Below, one piece after another: positions 39,570 through 50,011 of a stretch of 64,000 bases of DNA. Below the pieces are notes generated by a model. That model made no database searches and had not been told where the DNA came from. It saw only the letters and a program-made list of their open reading frames with translations. The position numbers and the translations under genes were made by a program. Numbering within the stretch: the first letter of the stretch is position 1; every line of letters begins with the position of its first letter. The DNA is from Bradyrhizobium ontarionense (GTDB taxonomy: Bacteria > Pseudomonadota > Alphaproteobacteria > Rhizobiales > Xanthobacteraceae): positions 5,270,001-5,334,000 of the forward strand of contig NZ_CP088156.1 of NCBI RefSeq assembly GCF_021088345.1, in the 5' to 3' direction.

Positions 39570-40052
39570 TTACGACAAGTCCCGGCGCATCAGAAGCGCA
39601 TTCAACTGTTCCCCGCCAGGCTGCAGGTAATAGCGCTCCCGCCGGCCGACGGTCGCAAATCCGGCACGTTCATAGAGTCGCCGGGCCGGCTGGTTGTTTT
39701 CTTCGACTTCGAGAAAGACCGTCCGAACCCCACGGCCTGCCAAATGCCCGAGATGCAGCAGCAGCAGATCACGAGAAAAGCCGCGGCCGCGCTGATTTGG
39801 GTCAAGGGCGACCGACAAAATTTCGGCCTCGTCGGCGCCGATGCGCGAGACGATGAAGCCGATGATCTTGCGACCTATTCGCAGTCGATGAACCATCGTG
39901 TTGCGCTCGGCCAGCATCGACTCGAACTCGCCTTCGCCCCAGCCGCGGTGAAACGAGGCGGCGTGGATCTGGGCGAGCCGTCCGGCGTCGCGCAGCGAGG
40001 CCGCCTCCAACGAGGGCTTGTGGCGGCCCAGCCACCGGAAGAACATGTTCAT
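39570..40052 (-). CDS. rimI: Ribosomal-protein-alanine N-acetyltransferase RimI
   Basis: A 160-residue GNAT acetyltransferase. The acetyl-CoA loop is in ILSVALDPNQRGRGFSRDLLL (QRGRGFS being the Q-x-x-G-x-G/A site), and VFLEVEENNQPARRLYERAGF is the family's NXXAXXLYXXXGF block. RimI acetylates the N-terminal Ala of S18 in enterobacteria. The assignment rests on its place directly after tsaB, an order shared widely. The start ATG at 40052 overlaps the tsaB stop as TGATG. An N-terminal MNMFFRWLGRHKPSLEAASLRD is slightly long. The substrate in rhizobia may be broader. Confidence 0.88.
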   Translation of the reverse strand: MNMFFRWLGRHKPSLEAASLRDAGRLAQIHAASFHRGWGEGEFESMLAERNTMVHRLRIGRKIIGFIVSRIGADEAEILSVALDPNQRGRGFSRDLLLLHLGHLAGRGVRTVFLEVEENNQPARRLYERAGFATVGRRERYYLQPGGEQLNALLMRRDLS

Positions 40053-40750
40053 CAGCGGGCGGCCGTCTGCGCCGGTTCGAGCGGCAGGTTGGCCGGCGGC
40101 TTCACGTCGGGAGCGCGCAGATAGAACGGCCGGGCCGGCGCATGGGCCGGTTCGGCCGCAGCCCCGAGCCAGGCGACCCACGCGATGTCGGGACCGGGCT
40201 GCGTGTCGACCGCCACCGGAGCGGCGGCGTCGGCAGGCCATCGCGCGGCCAGGATGGACGCCGCATTGCCGACCAGATGCGGAGCGCCGAGGCGCGCGAC
40301 CGTGAGCATGTCGTCGATCGCAGCGACCCGTGGCGCGACCAGCTCGTCGCCGCTACCGCTCACGACCTGATAGTAGACCTGATCATGCCGGGCATCGATC
40401 GCCGATATGACCGGGCTTGCGCCGTCCTCACTGACGATCGGAGCCGCATACGCGGAGAGCGTGGTGACGCCGACGACCGGCTTGTGCGCCGCCAGTGCAA
40501 TCCCGCGCGCCGCAGAGAGGCCGACGCGCAGGCCGGTGAAACTGCCAGGACCGGTCGTCACCGCGATCCGGTCGAGCTCGTGGAAGCCGACGCCTGACTG
40601 CTGCATCACGCGCGCAATCAGCGGCATGAGCGCCTCGGCGTGGCCGCGCTGCATCGGAAGCGTTTCCTGGGCGCGCATCGCGGCCGAATCGGTGTCCAGA
40701 ACGGCAGCCGCGCAATGGTCGAGGGCGGTATCGATGGCGAGTATCAGCAT
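40052..40750 (-). CDS. tsaB: tRNA threonylcarbamoyladenosine biosynthesis protein TsaB
   Basis: A 232-residue ASKHA-fold protein that pairs with TsaD to make t6A37 in ANN-reading tRNAs. The ATPase-like first block is MLILAIDTALDHCAAAVLD. QRGHAEALMPLI and VTTGPGSFTGLRVGLSAARGI are diagnostic of TsaB/YeaZ. The TsaD-type metal-binding HXXXH is absent, as expected for TsaB. It is first in a long minus-strand run that goes through rimI, fur, the HAD gene and on to miaB and lnt, so several tRNA-modification genes are co-oriented here. The promoter should be within 40751-41004. Confidence 0.95.
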   Translation of the reverse strand: MLILAIDTALDHCAAAVLDTDSAAMRAQETLPMQRGHAEALMPLIARVMQQSGVGFHELDRIAVTTGPGSFTGLRVGLSAARGIALAAHKPVVGVTTLSAYAAPIVSEDGASPVISAIDARHDQVYYQVVSGSGDELVAPRVAAIDDMLTVARLGAPHLVGNAASILAARWPADAAAPVAVDTQPGPDIAWVAWLGAAAEPAHAPARPFYLRAPDVKPPANLPLEPAQTAAR

Positions 40751-41004
40751 CCGGTCAGATTCGCATTGAAGGTGGCGCCAATAGCTTTTGTGGTACCTTG
40801 ATAAAGTTAGTTACCGCCTTCATTACATCCTCATCGCGAAAAACGCATCAAGGCGCAACCAGCGATATGCTAAACTACTGAATTAGCAGCCATTTAAGCA
40901 AATCTTTCCGGGCCTGTGGGAATTATCCGTCCCGTAGTTTCAGGGGGACATGCGCGCCGTCCGTCGGCGGGATCGCCGCCCCCGTCCCGAGAAGAGGATT
41001 CTCC

Positions 41005-42687
41005 ATGTCGTTTTGGCGAGGCAATTCCGCATCGCGTGATGCAATGGCCCAGGTTGATGCGATCAATCGCTCGCAGGCCGTGGTCGAGTTCGGCACCGAC
41101 GGCACGATCGTCACCGCGAACAAGAATTTCCTCGACACGATGGGCTACGCGCTGGCCGAAATCCAGGGCAAGCACCACTCCATGTTCGTGGCCCCCGACG
41201 TGCGTGACAGCGCCGAATATCGCGCCTTCTGGGCCGACCTGAGAGGCGGCAAGTTTCGCTCCGGCGAATACAAGCACTTCGGCAAGGGCAACCGGCCGAT
41301 CTGGATTCAGGCCAGCTACAACCCGGTGCTGGACGGCGGCAGGCCGGTCAAGATCATCAAATTCGCGTCCGACGTGACCGCACAGAAGATGCACAGCATC
41401 GAGGATGCCGGAAAGCTCGCGGCGATCGGCCGCGTGCAGGCGGTGATCGAGTTCAATCTCGACGGCACCATCATCGACGCCAATGATCAGTTCCTGCATG
41501 CAATGGGCTATACGCTGGCCGAGGTGAAGGGCCGGCACCACAGCATGTTCGTGACGCCGGACGAGCGCGACGGCGCGGCCTATCGGGACTTCTGGGCCGG
41601 CCTCAAACGCGGCGAATTCCGCTCAGGCGAGTTCAAGCGCTGCGGCAAGGGCAACAAGGAGGTCTGGATCCTCGCCTCCTACAATCCGATTCTCGACGAC
41701 ACCGGAGCCCCGTTCAAGGTCGTGAAATATGCCTCTGACGTCACGCAGCCGAAACTGACCGCGGCCGATTTCGCCGGCCAGATCGCGGCGATCGGCAAGT
41801 CCCAGGCCGTCATCGAATTCGATCTGGATGGGATCGTACGCGACGCCAACGAGAACTTCCTCAAGACGCTCGGCTATACGCTGGCCGAGGTGAAGGGCAA
41901 GCATCACCGCATGTTCATGCCGTCCGGCGCGAGCGAGACGGCTGAGTACCGCGATTTCTGGGCCGCGCTGAAGCGCGGCGAGTTCCAGAGGGGCGAGTTC
42001 GAGCGTGCCGGCAAGGGCGGCCGTCAGGTCTGGATCCAGGCGAGCTACAATCCGATCAACGACCTCAATGGCAAGCCGTACAAGATCGTGAAATTCGCCA
42101 CCGACGTCACGGCGCAGGTGATCACCCGCATGAAGGGCGAAAAGGTCCGCGGCATGATGGAGCACGTCGCGGCCGGCGCAGAGCAACTCAACAATTCGGT
42201 GCAGCAGATCGCGGACGCCATGGCAAAATCGAAGGACACCGCCACGACCGCGGTCTCGCGCGTCGAGGCGGCGGATCGTCAGGCGCAGCGGCTCTCCGCG
42301 GCTGCGGGCGCCATGAGCAGCATCGTCGAACTGATCGGCCAGATCACCGGCCAGATCAATCTGCTCGCACTCAACGCGACCATCGAATCGGCCCGGGCGG
42401 GCGAGGCTGGTCGCGGCTTTGCGGTCGTCGCCGGCGAGGTGAAGAATCTGGCCAACCAGGCCCAACAGGCGACCGACCGGATCGGCAGCGAGATCGGCAA
42501 TCTCAACGGCATCTCGTCTGATGTCGTCGGCGCGCTCGATGCCATCAAGAACGCAATTCAGAACGTCAGCGAATATGTCTCATCGACGTCGCAGGCGGTC
42601 GGCGAACAGAGCACGGTCGCCAACGAGATGTCGTCGAGCATGCGCCAGGCAGCCGCCGAGGCGGCCGGCATCGGCAAGGCGGCGTGA
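41005..42687 (+). CDS. Soluble chemoreceptor with three tandem PAS domains (BdlA-like)
   Basis: A 560-residue methyl-accepting-chemotaxis-type protein without signal peptide or membrane segment, so cytoplasmic. Three PAS domains (about residues 15-128, 137-250 and 259-372) are close copies of each other: each has QAVxEFxxDGxIxxAN, then GYxLAExxGxHHxMF and IWI/VWI-ASYNP blocks ending in ASDVT or ATDVT. A short signalling domain follows with the hairpin tip GQITGQINLLALNATIESAR near residue 450. Pseudomonas BdlA, a biofilm-dispersal protein, has two such PAS domains and the same output. No cheA/cheW is nearby. The ATG at 41005 has GAGAAGAGG upstream. A TGCTAA/TTAGCA inverted repeat at 40868-40888 may be a promoter element. 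Confidence 0.92.
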   Translation: MSFWRGNSASRDAMAQVDAINRSQAVVEFGTDGTIVTANKNFLDTMGYALAEIQGKHHSMFVAPDVRDSAEYRAFWADLRGGKFRSGEYKHFGKGNRPIWIQASYNPVLDGGRPVKIIKFASDVTAQKMHSIEDAGKLAAIGRVQAVIEFNLDGTIIDANDQFLHAMGYTLAEVKGRHHSMFVTPDERDGAAYRDFWAGLKRGEFRSGEFKRCGKGNKEVWILASYNPILDDTGAPFKVVKYASDVTQPKLTAADFAGQIAAIGKSQAVIEFDLDGIVRDANENFLKTLGYTLAEVKGKHHRMFMPSGASETAEYRDFWAALKRGEFQRGEFERAGKGGRQVWIQASYNPINDLNGKPYKIVKFATDVTAQVITRMKGEKVRGMMEHVAAGAEQLNNSVQQIADAMAKSKDTATTAVSRVEAADRQAQRLSAAAGAMSSIVELIGQITGQINLLALNATIESARAGEAGRGFAVVAGEVKNLANQAQQATDRIGSEIGNLNGISSDVVGALDAIKNAIQNVSEYVSSTSQAVGEQSTVANEMSSSMRQAAAEAAGIGKAA

Positions 42688-42760
42688 GAAGAGGGCAACT
42701 CGCGAGTAGCGAATGGCAGATCGCGCTATTCGCCACTCGCCATTCCCTATTCGCCTCTCC

Positions 42761-43330
42761 TCACATCGGGCGGACTTCGACCACCTCGGGCACGAAATGC
42801 TTCAGGAGGTTCTGGATGCCGTGCTGCAGGGTCGCGGTCGATGACGGGCAGCCGGAGCAGGCGCCCTTCATGTTGAGATAGACGATGCCTTCCTTGAAGC
42901 CGCGGAAGGTGATGTCGCCGCCGTCATTGGCCACCGCCGGGCGGACGCGCGTCTCGATCAGGTCCTTGATCATGCCGACCGTCTCGCTGTCGGCCTCGTC
43001 GTAGAACTCGTCGTCCTCGTCGGCGGATTCGTCATTGGCCGCGCTGCCATCGGCGAGCAGCGGCGCGCCCGACATGTAGTGCTCCATGATCGCGCCGAGG
43101 ATCGCGGGCTTCAGGTGCTGCCATTCGCCGGCGCTCTTGGTCACGGTGATGAAATCGGCGCCGTAGAACACGCCGGTGACGCCATCGACGGCGAACAGGC
43201 GCTCGGCCAGCGGGGAGCGCGCGGCGGCGTCGCGGCTGCCGAACTCCATCGTGCCAGTCGGCAGCACGTTGCGGCCCGGGATGAATTTCAGGGTGGCGGG
43301 ATTGGGAGTGGCTTCGGTCTGGATGAACAT
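42761..43330 (-). CDS. nfuA: Iron-sulfur cluster carrier protein NfuA
   Basis: A 189-residue Fe-S carrier. The N-terminal Nfu_N domain begins MFIQTEATPNPATLKFIPG, contains the conserved AERLFAVDGVTGVFYG block, and is joined by an acidic linker (DESADEDDEFYDEAD) to the C-terminal NifU-like domain. There NDGGDITF precedes GACSGCPSSTATL with the CXXC that bridges a [4Fe-4S] cluster between two monomers. The order of domains matches alphaproteobacterial NfuA. I chose the ATG at 43330, the standard start; the longer frame is not family-like. It lies convergent with the chemoreceptor and downstream of the stress-protein gene. Confidence 0.95.
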   Translation of the reverse strand: MFIQTEATPNPATLKFIPGRNVLPTGTMEFGSRDAAARSPLAERLFAVDGVTGVFYGADFITVTKSAGEWQHLKPAILGAIMEHYMSGAPLLADGSAANDESADEDDEFYDEADSETVGMIKDLIETRVRPAVANDGGDITFRGFKEGIVYLNMKGACSGCPSSTATLQHGIQNLLKHFVPEVVEVRPM

Positions 43331-43438
43331 GGCTTTCTCCGGCAGCGCCGGTTCAAGGCCGGCCTGTGAGGTTCTCTTAGCAGATGGCGAGGGCGCGCGC
43401 ACGATCAAGGGGCTCGCGCCGGGGTTTGCTGTGCAACC

Positions 43439-43933
43439 CTATGACAGAGCGTCGATATCGGCGTCCGCGAGGTCACCCGGGACGATCACGAGCGGGATCG
43501 GGAACGCGCCGATCGTCTTGGTCACGTGGGTCACCAGCGGTCCCGGGCCATCGGCGCCGGAATTGGCGGCGAGCACCAGCAGCGCGATGTCGCTGTCGTG
43601 TTCGATCGTGGCCAGGATCTGCGTGGTCGGATCGCCTTCCCGGACGACGCGTTCCGGTGCCATCGCACCGATCGCAAACAGGAGCGTAGCCGCCTGGTCG
43701 AGAGCGGCATTTGCGTCTTCCTGGGCTTCGGCCCGCATCAGGTCGGCAACCCCCAGCCATTGCTGGTTCTGATCCTCGGTCTCGATGACGTGCAGCGTCA
43801 CGATCCGGCCGCCGGCACGGGTCGCCCAGCGGCCGGCATAGCGGACCGCGCGATCCCATTCTGCACTGTCGTCGACCACGACCAGGCATTTCGGCGTATG
43901 GCCGGACTGGTAGCTCTGCCGCTGCACCACCAT
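43439..43933 (-). CDS. Universal stress protein (UspA family)
   Basis: A 164-residue UspA-fold protein. The first strand is KCLVVVDDSAEWDRAVRYA, where the usual DGS is DDS. VTLHVIE is strand 2, and the C-terminal ATP-loop pattern (G-2X-G-9X-G-S/T) is only partly kept: NSGADGPGPLVTHVTKTIG followed by PIPLVIVPG, without the G(S/T)VS of ATP-binding members. It is therefore more likely of the non-ATP-binding type. No tandem duplication. The ATG at 43933 gives the usual short N-terminal lead; the frame extends to 43981. It lies between trpS and nfuA on the same strand. Confidence 0.88.
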   Translation of the reverse strand: MVVQRQSYQSGHTPKCLVVVDDSAEWDRAVRYAGRWATRAGGRIVTLHVIETEDQNQQWLGVADLMRAEAQEDANAALDQAATLLFAIGAMAPERVVREGDPTTQILATIEHDSDIALLVLAANSGADGPGPLVTHVTKTIGAFPIPLVIVPGDLADADIDALS

Positions 43934-44056
43934 CGCGTTCCCGCCTGCTGCTGCTGCTCGAACCCAGCGATGCTGCCACAACCCATCTCCGTTGGGGAGA
44001 GGGGCGTGCCGTTTCCGTTCATCGAAAGGGCGGCTTGCAACCTGCGCCGCTCTCCA

Positions 44057-45109
<1,053 letters not shown>

Positions 45110-45158
45110 GGTCAGTGTTCCAGATGATGGATTTGGTGCGTCGTTTGGCACGAGCGCC

Positions 45159-46718
45159 TCAAAGGTGCAAGTCGGGGGCAGGCCTGTGGCGGATCGCCCG
45201 GACCGTTTCCCGCCAGCTCACGACGCCGAGCGCCAGGAGCAGCAGGGCATACAGGATCACCGCGCCGCCGATCAGCGTCAGCAACACCACAGCCGCGCCG
45301 ATGTGGGGCCCGGTCTGAGAGCCCAAGGTCAGCGCGGCCGCGCTCCACAGCGCGGCGCCCATTGCCGCCGCGGCGAGCGCGATGCGCGGCAGCCGGCGCC
45401 GTGACGCGGGCGGGATCGCAAAGCCGAAACGCGCCGCGCCGCGCCGGATCAGCACCGCGGCATTGGCCCACGCGCCGAGCGCGAGGCCGGCGGCAATGCC
45501 GCTCGCGCCGAAGGAATGACCGAGCAGGAACGCCAGCGCGATCGCGGCGCCGCATCCGATCAGAGTGGCGCGCAGCGGCGTCTGCGTGTCCTCGCGCGCG
45601 AAGAAGGCGGGCTGCAACGCCTTGGTCAGCACCTGCGCCGGCAATGCGGCCGCGAGCCAGGTCAGCACGCGCGCGGTCGCCACGGCATCGGCGTCGGTGA
45701 AGGCGCCATGTTCGAACAGCAAACGAACGATCGGCTCGGTCAGGATCATCAGTCCCAATGTCGCGGGCAGCGCGAGCCCGATCGTGAGCTCGAGGCCGCG
45801 CGATTGCAGCTCGGCCAGCGCCGCCTTGTTGCTGGCGTGCAACGCGCGGCTCAGCTCCGGCACCAGCACCGTGCCCATCGCGACGCCGACGAGGCCGAGC
45901 GGCAGCTCGATCAGGCGGTTGGCGAAGTAGAGCCATGATACCGCCGACGGCGTGGCGGACGCGATGATCGCGCCGCTGATGGCCAGCAGTTGTGGGCCGG
46001 CGCTCGCGACCATCCCGGGCAGCGCCTTGCCGAAGAAGCCGCGCATCTCCGCGTCCAACACGACCCGCACGGGCGAGGCGATGCTGACGCCGCGTCCGCG
46101 CCGCGCCAGCATCACGAGCTGCAGCAATCCGGCGATGCCGATCGTGCCGGCCAGCAGCAGCGCTGCGTTCGTGGGATCCGGATGTTGCACCAGCAGCACA
46201 ATCGTCACGGCGATCAAGGACATGTTGAACAGCAGCGGTGCGAAGGCCGCCAGCGCGAAGCGTCCTTGCGCGCTCGACAGCGCGAGCAGCACGGTCGAAG
46301 GGCCGGCGAAGGCGAGATAGGGCAGCATCAGCCTGGCATCATTCACGGCCAAGGTGAGCGTCTCTTCACCGGCAAAGCCGGGCGCGATCACGCTCATCGC
46401 GAGCGGCATCACGGCCGCGAGCGCGAACGTTGCCGCGAGCAGGCCGGCGCTGACCGTGCCGAGCACGCGGCCGGCAAAAGCTGCCGCCTGCGTTGGGCCA
46501 ATTTGTTGGTATAATCGCAGCCAGGCCGGCACCAGCGCGGCGTTGAGCGCGCCTTCCGTCAGCAATCGCCTGACGACGTTGACGAGCTGAAACGCCGCAA
46601 GAAATGCATCCGCGACCGGCCCGGCGCCCAGCAACGCCGCCATCAGTGCGTCCCTGACGAAGCCGAGCAGGCGAGAGGCCAGTGTTCCTGACAACACAGT
46701 CACGAATGAGCGGATCAT
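45159..46718 (-). CDS. murJ: Lipid II flippase MurJ (MviN)
   Basis: A 519-residue polytopic membrane protein of the MOP superfamily with about 14 hydrophobic segments. It begins [31 protein letters not shown] in outline, with the conserved Arg of RLLGFVRD and the family block [17 protein letters not shown]. The Arg residues that line the central cavity in E. coli MurJ have counterparts here, as far as the eye can match. It flips lipid II for peptidoglycan synthesis. The start is the ATG at 46718; longer starts are not hydrophobic or conserved. It is divergent from the PfkB kinase with 70 bp between starts. Confidence 0.95.
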   Translation of the reverse strand: MIRSFVTVLSGTLASRLLGFVRDALMAALLGAGPVADAFLAAFQLVNVVRRLLTEGALNAALVPAWLRLYQQIGPTQAAAFAGRVLGTVSAGLLAATFALAAVMPLAMSVIAPGFAGEETLTLAVNDARLMLPYLAFAGPSTVLLALSSAQGRFALAAFAPLLFNMSLIAVTIVLLVQHPDPTNAALLLAGTIGIAGLLQLVMLARRGRGVSIASPVRVVLDAEMRGFFGKALPGMVASAGPQLLAISGAIIASATPSAVSWLYFANRLIELPLGLVGVAMGTVLVPELSRALHASNKAALAELQSRGLELTIGLALPATLGLMILTEPIVRLLFEHGAFTDADAVATARVLTWLAAALPAQVLTKALQPAFFAREDTQTPLRATLIGCGAAIALAFLLGHSFGASGIAAGLALGAWANAAVLIRRGAARFGFAIPPASRRRLPRIALAAAAMGAALWSAAALTLGSQTGPHIGAAVVLLTLIGGAVILYALLLLALGVVSWRETVRAIRHRPAPDLHL

Positions 46719-46788
46719 CAGGCTTCTATAGCAGCGCCGCTTGTGATAGGCCGCAGCGTTTGCAAAACGCCGTAAACGGGGCCAGTGG

Positions 46789-47790
46789 ATGACTGACGCG
46801 AAATACGATGTTCTCGGTATCGGCAACGCGATTTTCGACGTGTTGGTGCAGGCCGACGAAGCCTTTCTCGCCAGGCATGGCATGACCAAGGGCGGCATGG
46901 CGCTGATCGACGAGGCGCGCGCGGCCGCGATTTACCGCGACATGGGACCAGCCACCGAAATGTCGGGCGGATCGGCGGCCAACACCATCGTCGGCCTCGC
47001 GAGCCTCGGCGCCCGTGCCGCTTATGTGGGCAAGGTCAAGGACGACCAGATCGGGCGGATGTATACGCACGACATCCGGGCGGCCGGCGTCGCCTTCGAC
47101 ACCGCGCCCGCAGCCGACGGCCCGGCCACCGGCTGCTCCTACATCCTGGTCACGCCCGACGGCGAGCGCACCATGAATACCTATCTCGGCGCCGCGCAGA
47201 ACCTGACTCCGGCCGACATCGATCCCGCGCAGATTGCAGCCGCGCGCATCATCTATCTCGAAGGTTATCTGTGGGATCCGAAGGACGCCAAGGACGCGTT
47301 CGTGAAGGCTGCCACGATTGCGCATGACGCCGGCCGCGAGGTCGCACTCACTCTGTCGGATGCGTTCTGTGTCGATCGCTATCGCGAGGAGTTTCTCGAC
47401 CTGCTGCGCGGCGGCACCGTCGATCTCGTGTTCGCCAACGAGACGGAGCTGCATTCGCTGTACCAGACGTCGGATTTCGACGGCGCCCTGAAGCAGCTGC
47501 GCGAGGATGCCACGCTCGGCATCGTCACCCGCAGCGACAAGGGCTGCGTCGTGGTGTCGAATGACGGCGTCATCGCGGTGCCGGCGCATCCGATCGAGAC
47601 GCTGGTTGACACCACCGGCGCCGGTGATCTGTTCGCGGCCGGTTTCCTGTTCGGGCTGGTGCGCAAGACCGGCTATGAGGCGGCCGGCCGGTTCGGCGGC
47701 CTCGCCGCGGCCGAGGTGATCCAGCACATCGGCGCGCGGCCCCAAGTGTCGCTGAAGGATCTCGCCGCGCAGCACGGGCTGAAGGTTTAA
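46789..47790 (+). CDS. PfkB-family carbohydrate/adenosine kinase
   Basis: A 333-residue ribokinase-fold kinase. The N-terminal block is YDVLGIGNAIFDVLV. The substrate-side GG motif is in EMSGGSAANTIVGLASLG near residues 61-78, and the anion hole with catalytic Asp is VDTTGAGDLFAAGFLFG near 270. The C-terminal part AAEVIQHIGARPQ is typical of the alphaproteobacterial group annotated as adenosine kinase. Adenosine, ribose or another sugar could be the substrate; sequence alone favours the adenosine-kinase-like subgroup. It is a single gene divergent from murJ. Fifty bases past its stop starts a dispersed repeat (47842-48009). Confidence 0.88.
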   Translation: MTDAKYDVLGIGNAIFDVLVQADEAFLARHGMTKGGMALIDEARAAAIYRDMGPATEMSGGSAANTIVGLASLGARAAYVGKVKDDQIGRMYTHDIRAAGVAFDTAPAADGPATGCSYILVTPDGERTMNTYLGAAQNLTPADIDPAQIAAARIIYLEGYLWDPKDAKDAFVKAATIAHDAGREVALTLSDAFCVDRYREEFLDLLRGGTVDLVFANETELHSLYQTSDFDGALKQLREDATLGIVTRSDKGCVVVSNDGVIAVPAHPIETLVDTTGAGDLFAAGFLFGLVRKTGYEAAGRFGGLAAAEVIQHIGARPQVSLKDLAAQHGLKV

Positions 47791-47841
47791 GCTCTCAGGC
47801 GCACGGCTTGCTCGGTCCCATCCTTTTGCTCGGTGCCCTTA

Positions 47842-48009
47842 CCTCTCCCCGCTTGCGGGGAGAGGTCGGATTGCATCTTAAGATGCAATCCGGGTGAGGG
47901 GGTAAAGGTCTCGCAGCGAACACCACCCGTGCGTCTGCCCCTCACCCCAACCCTCTCCCCGTAGGAACGGGGCGAGGGAGCGCACCGTCAGTGCCGCAAA
48001 AGCTCGTAT
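47842..48009. repeat. Dispersed intergenic repeat, copy A (168 bp)
   Basis: It starts with the stem CCTCTCCCCGCTTGCGGGGAG, one base over the quoted limit if the closing AGG is added, so only the core CCCCGCTTGCGGGG is cited here. Then come a palindrome (TTGCATCTTAAGATGCAA), GTGAGGGGGT, GTGCGTCTGCCCCTCACC, and a final CCCCGTAGGAACGGGG stem. Copy B at 58676-58840 matches nearly base for base apart from a short stretch in the middle. Its minus strand can be read in all frames without being a gene. Such blocks are common in alphaproteobacterial genomes (recalled). Confidence 0.85.
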
Positions 48010-48153
48010 CTCTCCGGCAGATATCCATCCAATTTGTTGAAGAGGGCGTGCTTTCAAAAGGGTCCTTCTGCGCAACTAATAACTCTATCGGTCAGGATGA
48101 GCCGAAGGCGAGCGGATCGATCCGCCGCCCGCCCTCCGTGCTGTCTCAACTCA

Positions 48154-49347
48154 TCACGCCGCTTTTTGCCCGCCGGCCGCATCCAGCCCCGCATAGACGC
48201 CGCGCTCGAAGCCCGCGAAGGTCTCCAGGCACAGCCGGTCCGCGAACGGCAACAGCTGCATCAGGATCACGCCGGTGACGTCGCGCGCGGGATCGATCCA
48301 GTAGTAGGTGTTGGCGAGGCCGGCCCAGGCGAGGCTGCCGGCGCTGCGGCCTTCCGCCGTCTGCGCCGTCGTGATCATGAAGCTCAAGCCCCACTTCTTG
48401 ACGATGTCGGGATAGAGGTCGACGTCGTTGGTGACGCCCGGCACCGCCGCGGCCATCTTCGTCATCTCGAGCTCGCCGATGTGGTTGTCGCGCATGGCGG
48501 CGACCGTCTCGGGCTTGAGCACCTGGTTGCCGTTGCCGCGGCCCTGGTTGAGGATCATGCGGGTGAAGCGGATGTAGTCGCCGGCGGTGCCGTAGAGCCC
48601 GCCGCCGCCCATGTGGAACTCGGGCTCCTGCTCGATCTCGAACGGGATCGGCGCCAGCTTGCCGTCCTCGCCGCGGGCATGCATGCCGACCAGGCGTGCG
48701 CGCTGCGACGGACCGAGCTTGAAGCCGGTATCATCCATGCCGAGCGGCGCGAACAGATTGTCACGCAGATAGGCGTCGAGCTTCTGGCCGCTGACCGCCT
48801 CGATCGCCTTGCCGACGAAATCGATGTTGATGCCGTATTCCCAGCGCGTGCCGGGATCCGACGCCAGCGGCAGCGTCAGCGCATCGTTCTTGCAGGTGAT
48901 GATGCCGGGCGTGCCGGCCTTCTCCACATAGCTGGCCATGTCGCCGTTCCACATGTCGTAGCAGAAGCCGGCGGTGTGGGTCATCAGGTGGCGCAATGTG
49001 ATGTCGGTCTTCGCCGGGCGCAGGATCGGCTCGCCGTTCGCATCGAAGCCATCGAGCACCTTGGGTGCAGCGAGGTCCGGCAGCACGCGGCCGATCGGCG
49101 CATCCAGCGACAGCCGGCCCTGCTCGACCAGCTGCATTCCGGCGGCACAGGTGATCGCCTTGGTCATCGAGGCGATCCAGAACACGCTGTCGGTGGTCAT
49201 CGGATCGTCGCGGCCGAGGTCGCGTTTTCCGAACGCGCCTTCGTAGATCACCCCATTGCTGTCAGCCGCGACTGCGACCACACCGGGGATCTCGCCGGCC
49301 TCTGCCCTCTGCCGCAGCACGCCATCGATCTCGGTCTTGCTCTGCAT
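48154..49347 (-). CDS. Beta-lactamase-fold serine hydrolase (class C/EstB type)
   Basis: A 397-residue serine hydrolase of the beta-lactamase/penicillin-binding-protein superfamily. The nucleophile motif SXXK is in WIASMTKAITCAAGMQLVE near residue 60, and the YXN tyrosine in WEYGINIDFVGKAIE near 180. HMGGGGLYGTAGDY replaces the KTG box, as in EstB-like esterases. There is no signal peptide, which points to a cytoplasmic esterase or amidase rather than antibiotic resistance. The ATG at 49347 has GGGAGG 5-6 nt upstream, so the longer open frame is rejected. It is convergent with the kinase, with the dispersed repeat between them. Confidence 0.9.
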   Translation of the reverse strand: MQSKTEIDGVLRQRAEAGEIPGVVAVAADSNGVIYEGAFGKRDLGRDDPMTTDSVFWIASMTKAITCAAGMQLVEQGRLSLDAPIGRVLPDLAAPKVLDGFDANGEPILRPAKTDITLRHLMTHTAGFCYDMWNGDMASYVEKAGTPGIITCKNDALTLPLASDPGTRWEYGINIDFVGKAIEAVSGQKLDAYLRDNLFAPLGMDDTGFKLGPSQRARLVGMHARGEDGKLAPIPFEIEQEPEFHMGGGGLYGTAGDYIRFTRMILNQGRGNGNQVLKPETVAAMRDNHIGELEMTKMAAAVPGVTNDVDLYPDIVKKWGLSFMITTAQTAEGRSAGSLAWAGLANTYYWIDPARDVTGVILMQLLPFADRLCLETFAGFERGVYAGLDAAGGQKAA

Positions 49348-49690
49348 CAACGCCTCCCATTCCGTTCTTGTGTGACGGTAGGTGATTGTTTCCCGGCGCG
49401 ACCGAGCCAGCAAGGACCGTCGCAGATCGACTTGGTCGCGATCTCGTGATGATGCAGCGCGGGCATTGCGGCAGGGGAGAACGGCGCTGCCGATGCCACA
49501 GCGCTTCAAAATATTCAGAGAATCATGATTAGTTCCATGGAGCCGCGAGTCCGTCACATGGGCGCCATGTTCCCACCACGGGCTTGCGACTGTTGTGAGT
49601 TGCAACCATTTCTGCCTTAAAGGGTTCAACAAACGGCTTTTTTGAGCCGATGACGTTTTTTTGGCGGCAACGTCCGCCGTTGGGGGCGAT
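49348..49690. other. Divergent intergenic region
   Basis: About 340 bp between the hydrolase and the small gene at 49691. It includes a small hairpin, CGGCT at 49634-49638 against AGCCG at 49645-49649, followed by ATGACG and seven T on the plus strand; this resembles a short intrinsic terminator but has no gene ahead of it. The rest shows AT-richer tracts that could be promoters. No coding sequence is supported. Confidence 0.45.
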
Positions 49691-50011
49691 ATGATTTCGA
49701 CGTGGAGCGAGTGGAAGCGGTATCCGCGGCCGGGGCGCGGTGACAATATCGTGGCACCGATCACCCCGGGAATCTACGAGGTGCGCATCGCGGCGACCGG
49801 CGCGCTGTATTCGTTCGGAGCGGTCGACAATGTGGCGCAGGCGCTTGCGCTCTTACCCGTCGGCCACAAGTCGTGGTTCGGGCGCCGCGATCCCGCCAGC
49901 TTGCCGGACCTGGAATACCGCACTTGCGCGACCTCGACCAAGGCCGACGCCAAGGCCGCGGCGGAACGCATGATCGGCCGTCGCGAGACCTACATGAGCG
50001 GCGCGGCCTGA
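49691..50011 (+). CDS. Small protein, possibly a degenerate GIY-YIG fold
   Basis: A 106-residue protein, no signal peptide. The order PGIYEVRI, then LYSFGAVDNVAQAL about 12 residues later, then LEYRTCATSTKADAKAAAERMIG resembles a GIY-YIG nuclease domain, where GIY, YVG and a helix with a catalytic Arg are followed by a Glu-containing helix. Here YVG is YSFG, the catalytic Arg position looks like Ala/Leu, and the helix Glu is uncertain, so enzyme activity is doubtful. The ATG at 49691 follows GGGGGCG closely. It is a single gene before a dehydrogenase 171 bp on. The fold assignment is inference; otherwise unknown. Confidence 0.6.
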   Translation: MISTWSEWKRYPRPGRGDNIVAPITPGIYEVRIAATGALYSFGAVDNVAQALALLPVGHKSWFGRRDPASLPDLEYRTCATSTKADAKAAAERMIGRRETYMSGAA

